Assembly: GCA_039191605.1 (NCBI GenBank)
Contig: JBCCXL010000002.1
Span: 310,001-374,000, forward strand
Direction: 5' to 3'
Source of the DNA: JBCCXL01 sp039191605
GTDB lineage: Bacteria > Acidobacteriota > Thermoanaerobaculia > Multivoradales > JAHZIX01
DNA length: 64,000 nucleotides
This document shows, piece by piece, positions 25,049 to 34,853 of the stretch (its first letter is position 1; every line of letters begins with the position of its first letter). A program made the translations under genes and the position numbers. Under the pieces are notes generated by a model. The model saw nothing but the letters and a program-made list of their open reading frames with translations, did no database searches and was not told the origin of the DNA.

Positions 25049-27364
25049 ATGCGCCGCCTCGCCTTGATCCTGCTGATCCTCGCTGCCGCCCATTCTTTCT
25101 ACGCCCTGCCCCTCACCGCCATGCAGGAGGCGCAGGCCGCCGAAGCAGCTCAGGTTGCTGAGACGACGAAGGCTGCTGAGGAAGCGGAGACTGCCGAAGG
25201 AGCAAAGACCGGCGAAAGCTATAGCGTCGACGACCTCCTCAACGCCGCCCGCCTCGGCGACCTGGCGGCGGTGAAGACAGCCCTCGCCGCCGGGGTTGCG
25301 GTGGACGCGACGGACCGCTACGGCGCCACGGCGCTGATCAAGGCGGCAAATTACGGTCAGCTGGAGATCGTCCGTCACCTGATCTCCGCCGGCGCTGACC
25401 TGGATATCCGAGAGACTTTCTACGGCTCGTCGGCGATCTCCTGGGCCTTCTTCAACAACCACCGGGCGGTGATCCTGGAGCTCCTCGACGCGGGAGCTAC
25501 GGATCGGGAGCAGGTCTTCGACTGGGCGCTGGAGAACGAATCGCCGGAGGCGCTGCGCCGGGTGATCGCGGCGGGGCCGATCTACGCCTCGACCCTGGAC
25601 CCAGTGCTGGCCGACGCGGAGAGCCTTTCCGCGGAGCTGCAGGAAGTCCTCGCGACCGCCAAGAGCCGTCCCGATCTGCCGCCGCCGACCTACTCTGCCG
25701 AGGAGCTCCAGGCCTTCACCGGAGACTTCGAGAACCAGAGCGGCGAGAAGACCCTGGTGGTGGAGCTGCGGGAAGATGCGCTGTGGGCCAGCTTCCAGGG
25801 TCAAGCGGCGCAGCCCCTCCGGGCCGTCGGGGAGCGTCAATTCCAAACCCGAGAGGCGGCAACCGCAGAGGGTTCCGAGGAGCCCGCCAGCGCCGCGCTG
25901 GACCTGGCCTATCGTGGCCGCGCCCAGGCGGTGGAGGGCATCGCCCTGCGCCAGGACGGCGGCGAGCCGGAAGTGTTCGCCTATCGATTGGGTGATTCGG
26001 TGGACCCCAACGCCTTCCAGCGGTTGGCCCCGCCGGCGCCCGGAAGTCAGCGCACCGTGAATTGGGCACGCTTCCGCGGCCCCAACGGCACCGGCATCGG
26101 CGATGGCGAGAACACCCTGGTGAACTGGAACCTGGAGACCGGTGAGGGGGTTCGCTGGATCGCTCCCCTGGACGGCCTCGCCAACTCCAGCCCGGTGGTC
26201 TGGGGAGACCGCGTCTACCTCACCACGGTGGTAGCCGAAGGCACCGACGCCGGAATCCGCACCGGCCTCAGCGGCGCCGTCAGCACCATCGACGAATCGG
26301 TGGAGCACCGCTGGCTGCTGCTGGCCTTCGACAAGGGCAGCGGCGAGAAGCTGTGGGAGGCCGAGGTCGGGAAGGCGGTGCCGAAGACCCAGCGCCACTT
26401 CAAGGCTACCCAGGCGAACTCCACTCCGGCCACCGATGGCGAATCCGTGGTGGTGATCTTCCCCACCGCTGGCCTGGCCTGCTACAACGCCGACGGCACA
26501 CTGCGCTGGCACCACGACCTCGGCGGCCTCAACGCCAGCGCCTTCAACGACCCCGGCCTCGAATGGGGCTACGCCAGCAGTCCGATTCTGCACCAGGGGC
26601 TGGCGATCCTGCAGCTGGATATCCACGGCGACGCTCACCTCGCCGCCTGGGACCTGAAGACCGGCGAGCTGCGGTGGAAGACCCCGCGCCAGGTCGCTCC
26701 CTCCTGGTCCACCCCCGCCCTGCTCCCGGGCCCTCGCGGGGAGGAGCTGGTGGTCAACGGCTCGGTGATCCACGCCTATGACCCCGCCAACGGCGAGGAG
26801 CGCTGGAGCCTGAGCCCGAATTCCGAGCTGGTGATCGCCGGGCCGGTGGTCGGCGACGGCGTGGTGTACGTCTCCGCCGGGTATCCGCCGGTCAAGCCCA
26901 TCTACGCCATCCCGGCGGGGCTCACCGGCGAGCTCGAGGTCAATCCTCGGGCCGGCGATGAGCGGCTGATGTGGACCGCCGGCATCGGCGGGGCCTACAT
27001 GCCCACCCCCCTGCTCTATCGCGGCCTGCTCTACGTCGTCCACCACAACGGGCGACTGGTGGCCTACGAGGCATCCACCGGACGCATCGTCTACCGGCAG
27101 CGCTTCTCCGACGGAGGCACCTTCACCGCCTCTCCCGTGGCGGTGAACGGAAAGATCTACCAGACCACCGAAGAAGGCCAGATCTACGTCTTCGCCGCCG
27201 GCGCCACCTACAGCGAGCTCGCTCTTCACGAGGTTGGCGAACCCCTGATGGCCACCCCCGCGGTGTCTGACGGGGTGCTCTTCTTCCGCACCCCCTCCCG
27301 CCTGATCGCGATTGGCGAGGGAGGCAGCGAAGGCGGCAGCGACGACCGCCAAACCGCGAGGTAG
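25049..27364 (+). CDS. Secreted ankyrin-repeat plus PQQ-type beta-propeller protein
   Basis: 771 residues. Signal peptide (residues 1-22), then an Ala/Glu-rich linker with about eight short repeats to residue 55. Ankyrin repeats span about 58-165 ('LLNAARLGDLAAVKTALAAG', 'GATALIKAANYGQLEIV'). A beta-rich domain follows (about 218-320). The C-terminal ~440 residues are a PQQ-like/BamB-like propeller: 'WARFRGPNGTGIGDG', 'LAFDKGSGEKLWE', 'WDLKTGELRWKTP', 'AYDPANGEERWSL', 'AYEASTGRIVY'. The propeller start resembles the PQQ-like domains of planctomycete and acidobacterial exported proteins. Joining ankyrin repeats to it is unusual. Probably a periplasmic binding or scaffold protein; no enzyme residues were identified. 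Confidence 0.85.
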   Translation: MRRLALILLILAAAHSFYALPLTAMQEAQAAEAAQVAETTKAAEEAETAEGAKTGESYSVDDLLNAARLGDLAAVKTALAAGVAVDATDRYGATALIKAANYGQLEIVRHLISAGADLDIRETFYGSSAISWAFFNNHRAVILELLDAGATDREQVFDWALENESPEALRRVIAAGPIYASTLDPVLADAESLSAELQEVLATAKSRPDLPPPTYSAEELQAFTGDFENQSGEKTLVVELREDALWASFQGQAAQPLRAVGERQFQTREAATAEGSEEPASAALDLAYRGRAQAVEGIALRQDGGEPEVFAYRLGDSVDPNAFQRLAPPAPGSQRTVNWARFRGPNGTGIGDGENTLVNWNLETGEGVRWIAPLDGLANSSPVVWGDRVYLTTVVAEGTDAGIRTGLSGAVSTIDESVEHRWLLLAFDKGSGEKLWEAEVGKAVPKTQRHFKATQANSTPATDGESVVVIFPTAGLACYNADGTLRWHHDLGGLNASAFNDPGLEWGYASSPILHQGLAILQLDIHGDAHLAAWDLKTGELRWKTPRQVAPSWSTPALLPGPRGEELVVNGSVIHAYDPANGEERWSLSPNSELVIAGPVVGDGVVYVSAGYPPVKPIYAIPAGLTGELEVNPRAGDERLMWTAGIGGAYMPTPLLYRGLLYVVHHNGRLVAYEASTGRIVYRQRFSDGGTFTASPVAVNGKIYQTTEEGQIYVFAAGATYSELALHEVGEPLMATPAVSDGVLFFRTPSRLIAIGEGGSEGGSDDRQTAR

Positions 27365-27457
27365 GTCCCGAAAGGTAGTTAAAGAGAGCTTCGGTCACCA
27401 AGGCGCAAAGTAAGCCGAGGGATCGAGGCCAGAGTCATCGGAAACAGAAATGAGAGC

Positions 27458-27486
27458 AGCCCGGGGAACTTCCCCGGGCTGAATTT
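27458..27486 (+). terminator. Hairpin terminator after the propeller gene
   Basis: A perfect 9-base stem AGCCCGGGG / CCCCGGGCT with a 5-base loop, then GAATTT. The T-tract is short. It lies about 95 bases after the stop at 27364 and before the ADOP permease gene. Confidence 0.6.
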
Positions 27487-27561
27487 CGTGTAAGGGAATG
27501 GGCGGTGGCGTCGTATGCCCAATAGCTGCCCCAACGCCGAACCCTACCCGCGGAGATCTCC

Positions 27562-30018
27562 ATGAGCGACGGCCTCACCAACCTGCGACTCGCCCTACGC
27601 CGCCTTCGACAGGCTCCTCTCTTCACCGCGCTGACGGTCTTTACCCTCGCCGTGGCGCTGGGGGCCAACGTCGCCGCCTTCAGCCTGATCCACGGCGTGC
27701 TGCTCCAGCCGCTGCCCTATTCAGAACCAGATCAACTGATCGGGGTCTGGCATACCGCCCCGGGCCTGGGCATCGACGACCTCAATCAAGGCGCGGCAAC
27801 CTACTTCACCTACCGCGAGCTCAGCGAGTCCTTCGAGGACATCGGCCTGTGGGATACCGCCCGCTATACCGTCACCGGCCTCGGTGAACCGGAACAGGTG
27901 CGGACCCTTCAGGTCAGCGACGGCCTGTTGCCGGTGCTGCGGGTGGACTCCGCCCTCGGACGGCGCTTCAGCGCCGAGGACGATCTGCCGGACCAGCCCA
28001 CCACGGTGATGCTCAGCGACGGCTATTGGCGCAGCCGCTTCGCCGCGGCGCCGGACGTGATCGGCAAGACGCTGACCGTGAACGGCGAGATCTGCGAGAT
28101 CATCGGCGTCCTGGGGCCGGATTTTCAATTCCTCGACTACTCCCTGGATATTCTGCTGCCCTTTCAATTTGATCCCGCCGCCGTGGTCATGGGCGACTTC
28201 AGCTATCAGAGCATCGGCCGCCTGAAGCCAGGGGCGACCCTGGAGCAGGCGCAGGCGGAAATCGAAAGCCTGATTCCGGTGGCGGTAGAGAAATATCCCG
28301 GCCCCATCTCGACGGAGATGGTGAAGGACGCTCAGCTCGCCGCGGCCCTGCGCCCTCTTCGCCAGGACGCCATCGGCGATATCGGCGCCACCCTCTGGCT
28401 GCTTCTCGGCACCGTCGGGCTGGTGCTATTCATCGCCTGCGCCAACATCGCCAATCTCTTCCTGGTGCGCTCCGATGGACGTCAGCTGGAGGTCGCCGTG
28501 CGCACCGCCCTCGGGGCGAGCCCCTCGGCGGTGACCCGCACCTTCCTCGGCGAGAGTCTGCTGCTGGCCTTCTCTGGCGGCGCCCTCGGTCTGGCGCTGG
28601 CGGCCGGCGCTCTAGAGCTGCTGCAGCGCTTCGCTCCGGGGCGCATCCCCCGCCTGGACGAGGTCGCCCTCAACCCCGTCGTGGCCCTCTACGTCCTCGG
28701 CCTCACGCTCCTCGTCGGCCTCGCCCTCGGCGCCCTCGCCGCCTGGCGCCGCCGCGGCGGCTCTCTGCTCGGCGCGCTGAAGGACGGCGGTCGCGGCGGA
28801 GACGGCCGCGAGCGACAGCGGGCCCGGGGCCTGCTGGTGACGGCGCAGGTGGCGGTAGCGCTGGTGCTGCTGGTGAGCTCCGGGCTGATGCTGCGCTCCT
28901 TCGAGGCCCTGCGCCAGGTACAGCCGGGCTTCAGCGACCCCGAGAGCGCGCTGAGCCTGCGCGTGGCGATTCCCTCCGCGGAGATCGCCGACGAGGCCGA
29001 GGTGGCCCTCGCCTTCGAGTCGATGCTCACCCGCCTCGAAGCCATTCCCGGGGTCAACGCCGTCGGCCTCACCACCTCCGTCCCCCTCGACGGCAACGAC
29101 TCCAACGATGCCGTCATGGTGGAGGCCTTCCCTACTCCGGAAGGCCAGGTGCCCCCGGTGCGGCGCATGAAGTGGCTCGCTCCGGGCACCTTCCAGACCC
29201 TCGGCAATCCCCTCCTCGCCGGCCGCGACTTCAGCTGGGACGACCTGCGACAGCGGCGCCGGGTGGCGGTGGTGACGGCGGACTTCGTCTCCGACTATTG
29301 GCCCACTCCGGCAGACGCCCTCGGCCAGCGCATTCTGCCGGGCATCGAGACCGGCTGGGTGGAGATCGTCGGAGTGGTCGGTGCGGTCCACGACGACGGC
29401 GTCGATCGGCCGTCCATCCCGATGGTCTACCAGCCGATGATCGGCAGGGATGCAGACGGCGAGGACGACGCCCGCCGCTCCATGGCCTTCGTGCTGCGCA
29501 GCCCCCGCACCGGTACTCCGGAGCTGCTGCAGGAAGCGCGGGCGGCGATCTGGGCGGTCAACCCCAACCTCCCGGTGGCCTCGGTGCGCTCCATGGAAGA
29601 GCTGCTGCAGCGCAGCCTCTCCCGCACCACCTTCATCCTCTCCATGCTGGGCCTCGCGGCGCTGGTGGCCCTGATCCTCGGCGCCGTCGGCATCTACGGC
29701 GTGACCTCCTACGCCGTCTCCCAGCGCACCCGGGAGCTCGGGCTGCGCCTCGCCCTCGGCGCCCGCCAAATCGATCTCGGAACCCTGGTGCTGCGCCAGG
29801 CCCTGACCTTCGGCGTCGCCGGCATCGTCGTCGGCGTGGTGGCCGCCCTCGGCCTCACTCGGCTGATGGAAACCCTGCTCTTCGGCGTCGAGGCTATCGA
29901 TCTCGGCACCTACGCCCTGGTGGCCGTCGCGCTCCTCGCCCTTACCCTGCTGGCGGCCTATCTGCCCGCACGCCGGGCAGCGAAGGTCGATCCGCTGGAA
30001 GCCCTGCGCTGGGAATGA
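27562..30018 (+). CDS. ADOP-type ABC transporter permease (MacB/FtsX-like)
   Basis: 818 residues. N-terminal helix with 'LRLALRRLRQAPLFTALTVFTLAVALGANVAAFS', typical of acidobacterial duplicated orphan permeases. The architecture is a duplicated MacB-PCD plus FtsX unit: a periplasmic domain (about 50-255), a first FtsX block of three helices (about 270-400), a second helix and periplasmic domain (about 425-665), and a second FtsX block (about 690-810) ending 'YLPARRAAKVDPLEALRWE'. Such proteins lack their own ATPase and work with separate MacB-like ATPases in export or efflux. No ATPase gene is beside it. Followed by a very strong terminator. Confidence 0.9.
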   Translation: MSDGLTNLRLALRRLRQAPLFTALTVFTLAVALGANVAAFSLIHGVLLQPLPYSEPDQLIGVWHTAPGLGIDDLNQGAATYFTYRELSESFEDIGLWDTARYTVTGLGEPEQVRTLQVSDGLLPVLRVDSALGRRFSAEDDLPDQPTTVMLSDGYWRSRFAAAPDVIGKTLTVNGEICEIIGVLGPDFQFLDYSLDILLPFQFDPAAVVMGDFSYQSIGRLKPGATLEQAQAEIESLIPVAVEKYPGPISTEMVKDAQLAAALRPLRQDAIGDIGATLWLLLGTVGLVLFIACANIANLFLVRSDGRQLEVAVRTALGASPSAVTRTFLGESLLLAFSGGALGLALAAGALELLQRFAPGRIPRLDEVALNPVVALYVLGLTLLVGLALGALAAWRRRGGSLLGALKDGGRGGDGRERQRARGLLVTAQVAVALVLLVSSGLMLRSFEALRQVQPGFSDPESALSLRVAIPSAEIADEAEVALAFESMLTRLEAIPGVNAVGLTTSVPLDGNDSNDAVMVEAFPTPEGQVPPVRRMKWLAPGTFQTLGNPLLAGRDFSWDDLRQRRRVAVVTADFVSDYWPTPADALGQRILPGIETGWVEIVGVVGAVHDDGVDRPSIPMVYQPMIGRDADGEDDARRSMAFVLRSPRTGTPELLQEARAAIWAVNPNLPVASVRSMEELLQRSLSRTTFILSMLGLAALVALILGAVGIYGVTSYAVSQRTRELGLRLALGARQIDLGTLVLRQALTFGVAGIVVGVVAALGLTRLMETLLFGVEAIDLGTYALVAVALLALTLLAAYLPARRAAKVDPLEALRWE

Positions 30019-30056
30019 TCAGGGGTACTCAGGGATCACTCTGAGATGAAGAAACC

Positions 30057-30098
30057 AAGCTAAAACGCCCGGGACCAAAGTCCCGGGCGTTTTAGCTT
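30057..30098. terminator. Strong bidirectional terminator
   Basis: An 18-base perfect stem with a CCAAAG loop (30075-30080); the A-rich left arm and T-rich right arm give U-tracts in both directions. It separates the convergent ADOP permease and the minus-strand hypothetical gene. Confidence 0.9.
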
Positions 30099-30158
30099 GC
30101 CTCAGCGTTCTCCTAGCCTCGGAGCCGCAAAAGGCGCAGCGTCTAGGTGAGGTGAAGA

Positions 30159-30932
30159 TCAGTTACCGGCCGGCCCGCCGTACTGCAGCGCACCGGTGGT
30201 CTCGCCCTGGTCGTCGGTACCGAGGGTGAGATTCACCGAGCGATCTACGTCCGAGCCCTCCACATCCTTGGTACCGCCCATGATGATCACTCGCTGCCCG
30301 CCGCTGGTCATGTCGTTACGGGTCACATCGTAGCCCTGATCGCGAAGAGTGGTTTCGTACCAGTCGGCGACGGCCTTCAAATCATCCCCAGGGGTGATCT
30401 GGTACATGGCTAGCTCCTGCTTGCCATCGTTGCTGCTGAACTGCTGCACGAAGGTTGCTCCCTCGTAGGCGGGCACCCAACCGGGAAGATCGCCGCCGTC
30501 ACCGTCGCCGCCAGAGCCGAAGGTCGCCACCGTCTTCTCTTCACCATCCTCCCCGGTCTGAGTGACCGAGAAGGTCCCTCCTCCAGCCTCGGCGGTGGCC
30601 TCTTCGAAGCCGAAGGTCACCTCTTCCCCATCGGAGCTGGTGAAGGAGACCTTACCCTGCTTGATGTCCTCGAAGTCGACGGTGACCTCCTTGTCCCCGT
30701 CGTTCACCAGCCGAAAGGTCGCCTTGCCGGCGTCCTCGTCGGCGGAGACGAAGTCCACGTCGGGGTTCGCCAACGCGAAGGCGCGGGCGGTGGCGGTCAC
30801 CGGGCTATCCACCAGCTCCTTAGCCTTGGAACCGATGATGTAGAGACCGATGGCCGCGACAACGCCGGCTACGACCAACAGACCGACGCAACCGATGGCG
30901 AAATAAAAAACAGGATTTCTCTTCTTGCCCAT
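30159..30932 (-). CDS. Hypothetical membrane-anchored protein
   Basis: 257 residues. One transmembrane helix at about 8-33 after a basic N-terminus (MGKKRNP), then an acidic extracytoplasmic part: a beta-rich region (about 55-130), a Gly/Asp linker and a second domain (about 150-257) with 'GWVPAYEGATFVQQF'. Strings like these occur in uncharacterised acidobacterial proteins; no family named. A GGAAGGAGAG site precedes the ATG. Confidence 0.65.
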   Translation of the reverse strand: MGKKRNPVFYFAIGCVGLLVVAGVVAAIGLYIIGSKAKELVDSPVTATARAFALANPDVDFVSADEDAGKATFRLVNDGDKEVTVDFEDIKQGKVSFTSSDGEEVTFGFEEATAEAGGGTFSVTQTGEDGEEKTVATFGSGGDGDGGDLPGWVPAYEGATFVQQFSSNDGKQELAMYQITPGDDLKAVADWYETTLRDQGYDVTRNDMTSGGQRVIIMGGTKDVEGSDVDRSVNLTLGTDDQGETTGALQYGGPAGN

Positions 30933-31167
30933 GGGGGGTGCTCTCCTTCCACAGCGTATTGACGTACTAACTTAGGAAACTTGTCAGGATGGCTTCTTCG
31001 AACCAAGGGAAAATCGTGCGCTCGGTGGCGCCCGAAAGTCGAGTGAATCTGAGGCGGGACGCTATCACGACGGCCTCTGGGGAGAGGGCGCCCTCCGCGA
31101 TACTAACTCCGCAGCGATTCCAGGCCCGCAGCGGTAGATGCTCCGCAGAGATACTGGCCCTACAGAG

Positions 31168-32346
31168 TTACCAGCCCCGCACCGGCTTCCACTCCTCCAC
31201 CACCCGTCCCTCGTCCAGCACGTGATACCGATCGAAGAGGGCGGCGGTGAGGCAAGAATGATTGGGCAGAATGCGCACCCGGCTTCCCGGGGGGAAGGCC
31301 GCCGCCTGGCTCGAGGAATCCGTGCGGATCACGCCGTGCTCCTGGGATAGGGAGACCAAGCGCAGGCCGTCCAGGGGCGCCCCTTGGGGACTTTGAACTT
31401 CGCCATAGCCACAATTCGAGTCCACGTGCTGCGGCCCCTCGTCCTTCGACAGCGCCAGGGCCCCGGCGTTGACCACCAGCTGACGACGGTGGGGGTAGCA
31501 GCCGATGACCGTCGCCAGCACGCTGAGGGCGACGTCCCCCAGGCGACAGACGCCGATGGCGCTCTGATAGCAGTCGTAGAAGACGTAATTGCCGGGGCGG
31601 ATCTCGGAGATCGAAGCCCAGGGGGCCGCCGGCCCCGAGGATGGATGCTCCACCGACAGGGAGGAGAGCCCGGGGGTCGACCCCACCGAAAGATCCGGGA
31701 TCTCCACCCCCGCTCCCCGCAGCCGATCGGCAAATTGACTCAGCGCGCGGGCCTCTCGCCGCCCAGCGGCGGCGGCGGCGGAGCGATCCGCGGCGTCATA
31801 GGCGTCTCCGCCGTGGGAGAGCAGGCCGGCGAAGGAAATGGCGGGATGAGCCGCTAGCCGCTTTGCCAGGGCCAGAGATTCCTCCGCTTCCGGATCAATG
31901 CCGCAGCGGTGATAGCCGGTGTCCACCTTGAGCCAGAGGGAGAGGCGAACCTCCCGCGCCGCGGCGGCCTTCTGCGCCTCGGCGACGACGGCGGGATGAT
32001 CCACCAGCAAATGGAAGTTTCGCAGCCCCTCGCTGAGCTCCAGCACCTCCGGCAGGCGCCCCGGATCGAGGGGCAGGGCCCACAGCAGGTCGTCGAAGCC
32101 CGCCGCTGCAAAGTGGCGAGCCTCCGCCAGGGTGGAGACGGTGAGGCCATCGAAGCCTCCGGCGACCTGAAGCCGCGCCGCCTCGACGCATTTATGGGTC
32201 TTCGCGTGGGGCCGCAGTCGGACCCCCAGGCCGCGGGCACGGGCCTGCATGCGGCGGCAGTTCTCCACCACCACCGAGCGCTCCACCAGCGCCGCAGGGG
32301 TGGTGAGCTGCTGTAGATCCGCCGAGATTTCCTGTGCGGCGCTCAT
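31168..32346 (-). CDS. D-threonine aldolase / D-serine dehydratase family enzyme (PLP, fold III)
   Basis: 392 residues from the ATG at 32346, preceded by GGAGGA. Alanine-racemase-like N-terminal barrel with the PLP lysine in 'RLRPHAKTHK' (K49), 'LWLKVDTGYHRCGI', 'SHGGDAY', 'SVGSTPGLSS', and a C-terminal beta domain with the metal-binding His and Cys in 'PNHSC'. This layout is that of eukaryote-type zinc D-serine dehydratase and D-threonine aldolase, which use PLP plus a divalent metal to split D-3-hydroxy amino acids. The exact substrate cannot be read. It sits 57 bases downstream of the SnoaL-like gene and 1.2 kb from the NRPS operon on the same strand. Confidence 0.85.
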   Translation of the reverse strand: MSAAQEISADLQQLTTPAALVERSVVVENCRRMQARARGLGVRLRPHAKTHKCVEAARLQVAGGFDGLTVSTLAEARHFAAAGFDDLLWALPLDPGRLPEVLELSEGLRNFHLLVDHPAVVAEAQKAAAAREVRLSLWLKVDTGYHRCGIDPEAEESLALAKRLAAHPAISFAGLLSHGGDAYDAADRSAAAAAGRREARALSQFADRLRGAGVEIPDLSVGSTPGLSSLSVEHPSSGPAAPWASISEIRPGNYVFYDCYQSAIGVCRLGDVALSVLATVIGCYPHRRQLVVNAGALALSKDEGPQHVDSNCGYGEVQSPQGAPLDGLRLVSLSQEHGVIRTDSSSQAAAFPPGSRVRILPNHSCLTAALFDRYHVLDEGRVVEEWKPVRGW

Positions 32347-32403
32347 CGCCGTCCTCCAGCGAATTCCTGAGCCCAAAATGTGAAGAGCAGCGACTCGCCA
32401 GAG

Positions 32404-33009
32404 CTACATCGAGGCATCTTCGATGATCTCCCAGCGACCCTCGGCCCCGCGGCTCAGGGCCAGCAGGGTGTAGCCACTGGCGGGCTCGCGGTCGTCGTAC
32501 TCCAGCAGCCAGCGGGCGGCGACGTGGGCCACCTGACCGTCGGCAGCGGTACGCACCTCCTCGACTTCCAGGGTGAGGGTGCCCATCGCCGCGGCATCCG
32601 GGTAGCGGCGCTGATAGCGCTCCAGCACCTGTTGCCGCCCTCGGGTGATGCCCGACGGCGAGACGAAGCGCACCTGCGGCGCGTAGGCCGAGACGAAGGC
32701 CTCGAGATCGCCGCGGCTCCAGGCTTCCGCCTGGGTGGAGAGGAGCTTCTTCACCTGCGCGGCTATGTTTTTCTGAGTATTGCTCTGAAGGCTGTTCTGA
32801 ATGCCGTCCTGAGTTGCAGCCTCTCGGGGCGTAGCCTGCTCAGCGGCCTTTTGAGCGGGCTCCTCCGCGCTCGCTGCCGCCGGGGGTCCGACAGCCAGGA
32901 GGCAGAAGAGCAAGAGAGCGAGAACGGAGGCGAAGCCCCGGGGAGAACAGCTTTCGCGGCCCGAGGCATCGATCTTCGGGTAGGGGAAGGCATCGAGGAG
33001 GGATTGCAT
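32404..33009 (-). CDS. Secreted SnoaL/DUF4440-like (NTF2 fold) protein
   Basis: 201 residues from the ATG at 33009. A signal-like hydrophobic segment at about residues 26-45 ends in Ala-Ser-Ala; a short Ala/Gln/Thr-rich linker follows. The last ~115 residues match the NTF2-like/DUF4440 pattern: 'AEAWSRGDLEAFVSAYAPQVRFVSPSG..RGRQQVLERYQRRYP'. NTF2-like domains bind small ligands or act as hydrolases or cyclases; in exported lone-domain proteins the role is generally unknown. A longer frame to 33174 was rejected because the added residues look random. Probably co-transcribed with the D-threonine-aldolase-like gene. Confidence 0.75.
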   Translation of the reverse strand: MQSLLDAFPYPKIDASGRESCSPRGFASVLALLLFCLLAVGPPAAASAEEPAQKAAEQATPREAATQDGIQNSLQSNTQKNIAAQVKKLLSTQAEAWSRGDLEAFVSAYAPQVRFVSPSGITRGRQQVLERYQRRYPDAAAMGTLTLEVEEVRTAADGQVAHVAARWLLEYDDREPASGYTLLALSRGAEGRWEIIEDASM

Positions 33010-33502
33010 CAGCGATCCTATACGTCGAGGAAGAGGATCTCGGCGGCCTCTCACACTCGAGGGCACGCAGAGGGAAGGGCTGTCGGCATCATACCGCTCT
33101 CCCCCGCTCCTCCTCCACACGGCTCTGACCTCTGTTTCAAGGTCCCAGGACCCAGGGCTTGAGCTCCCGTCCACTCCCGACCAACTATTCGCTATTCAGC
33201 TTTCCGACTAGCGCCTCCGCCCCCATCCTCCCCCCCGATTGCATAGAAAGGCGACCCTCCGCGGCCCAGGCCGGCCCACCGGGTAGGACGAAGCCTCCGC
33301 CAAGGCCGCGCAACCGGCGCGATCCTGGGGCTGGGCGAAAGCAAAGCCCCGATCGCCACGGCGAGCCCTAAGACCAGAGACCGCGGGTGGGTCGCCCGTC
33401 GTCGAGGGGGCTGCTGCTCTCTCGGCGACGATTCATCATAGAAAAGAAAATTCATAAATGCAAATGCAGCATATTCTCTCATAGCGAGCGTCTTTTCTTG
33501 TC
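33010..33502 (-). other. Non-coding gap between NRPS operon end and SnoaL-like gene
   Basis: 493 bases. No credible gene; the frames are short and lack ribosome sites. An AT-rich patch (about 33431-33485) contains a run of 'aaatgcaaatgcag' and could hold a minus-strand promoter for the SnoaL-like gene or mark the 3' end of the NRPS operon. No clear terminator hairpin was found. Confidence 0.4.
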
Positions 33503-34846
33503 CTAGCTACCCTTGCGTCGTCGCCATCGCCGAGTCCACCATCGCAACACCCCGGGCGCCAGCCAGCGCCTCGGGCTAGCCCGTCGCCCCACCCCTGCCC
33601 GGCGGCGCCAGCGGGGCAGCTCCAGGCCTTCGGCGGTGAGCTCCGCCACCACCGAGGTGGTCTGCTCGCCAAGCTTCGGTACCCTCTCCTGCCCCCTCGG
33701 CCTTCGCTCATCAAAGCGGGCGGGGAAAGCGAGCCGCAGGCCGTGATCTCCCCGGCGCACCACGTCCCTCGCTCGCTGCTGAGGGTCCTCCAGCGCCGCC
33801 GCGGCGCTCAGCACCACGTCTCCGGGAAGGTCGTGGCGGGCCATCCATCGGCGCCAATGTTCGGCATTTTCGGTGGCGATGAGCAGCTCCAGCTCCCTCG
33901 CCAGCTGCGGTGAGTCGCTGGGGTGAGGTCGGGCCAAGTCTTCCCGCCCAATGGCGCGGCAGAAGCGCTTCCAGAAGTGGTCTTCCAGCAGAGCTAGGGC
34001 AACAAAGCCCCCGTCGGCGCTGCGATAGACGCGATAGCAGGGCAAGGCTCCACTCAGCGGCAGCGGACGTCCCACCGGCTGGGTGCCGGCGGCCTCCGCC
34101 GCCCATCCGGTGAGGTTGGCGTGGAGCGCCGCATCGTAGAGGGAAGCGTCGATGCGGCAGCCGGGCCCGGTAGACGAGGGAGCCCTCCCCTCTCCCAACT
34201 CTCCCTGCTGGGCTAGATCCTCGCCCTCCTGACGATCAGCCGCAGCCTCTGCTCTTGCGCCTTCCTGCCGACCAGGAGAGCTCCCCTCCCGACGGTACAG
34301 GGCCGCCAGCACCGCCGTCGCAGCACTCCAGGCGCCGACCAAATCCGCCACCGGCACCGCCGAAGGCTCGACCGTCGGTGCGAGGGCACCGGCCCGGGCC
34401 TGGTAGATCAAGTCGTGACCGGAGCGAGTGGCGTCGGGGCCGTCCTGTCCCCAGCCGGAGACCGAGCATTGCACCAATCGCGGAAACTGCTCCTGGAGCT
34501 GCTCCCGCGAGCAGCCCAGAAGGCGCTCGAGGGTGCCGGGTCGAAGGGTATCCAGCAGCACATCAGCGCGCTCCAGCAAAGCCAGCAGGGTGCGCACTCC
34601 CGCCGGCTTCTTGAGATCTAGGGCGACGCTCTCCACCCCCGCCAGCAGCATTCCGCCGAGGGAACTCCCGGCGCCGTCGGCGGGGGGAGCCCAGCGCACC
34701 GGATCCCCCTGCTTCGGCTCTTCCACCTTGATCACCCGCGCCCCCAGGGAAGCCAGGATCTGCGCCGCCAGCGGCCCCGGCAGCAGTCGCGACAGGTCGA
34801 CTACCGTGACTCCCTCGAGGGGGCGATGGGCCGGCGCATAGCTCAT
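33503..34846 (-). CDS. CaiB/BaiF family (class III) CoA transferase or acyl-CoA racemase
   Basis: 447 residues. Family III CoA-transferase signature: 'PLEGVTVVDLSRLLPGPLAAQILASLGARVIKVE', 'GDPVR', 'LDLKKPAGVRTLLALL', 'ADVLLDTLRPG', 'SVSGWGQDGP', and a probable catalytic Asp in 'PVADLVGAWSA'. The alpha-methylacyl-CoA racemase subgroup looks nearest. Two oddities: a low-complexity insert of about 45 residues near 198-240, and an Arg/Trp-rich C-terminal tail. The gene starts 7 bases after the thiolase-like stop and belongs to the NRPS operon, so it may handle an acyl-CoA used in or derived from the peptide (inference). Confidence 0.85.
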   Translation of the reverse strand: MSYAPAHRPLEGVTVVDLSRLLPGPLAAQILASLGARVIKVEEPKQGDPVRWAPPADGAGSSLGGMLLAGVESVALDLKKPAGVRTLLALLERADVLLDTLRPGTLERLLGCSREQLQEQFPRLVQCSVSGWGQDGPDATRSGHDLIYQARAGALAPTVEPSAVPVADLVGAWSAATAVLAALYRREGSSPGRQEGARAEAAADRQEGEDLAQQGELGEGRAPSSTGPGCRIDASLYDAALHANLTGWAAEAAGTQPVGRPLPLSGALPCYRVYRSADGGFVALALLEDHFWKRFCRAIGREDLARPHPSDSPQLARELELLIATENAEHWRRWMARHDLPGDVVLSAAAALEDPQQRARDVVRRGDHGLRLAFPARFDERRPRGQERVPKLGEQTTSVVAELTAEGLELPRWRRRAGVGRRASPRRWLAPGVLRWWTRRWRRRKGS

Positions 34847-34853
34847 TTTCAGT

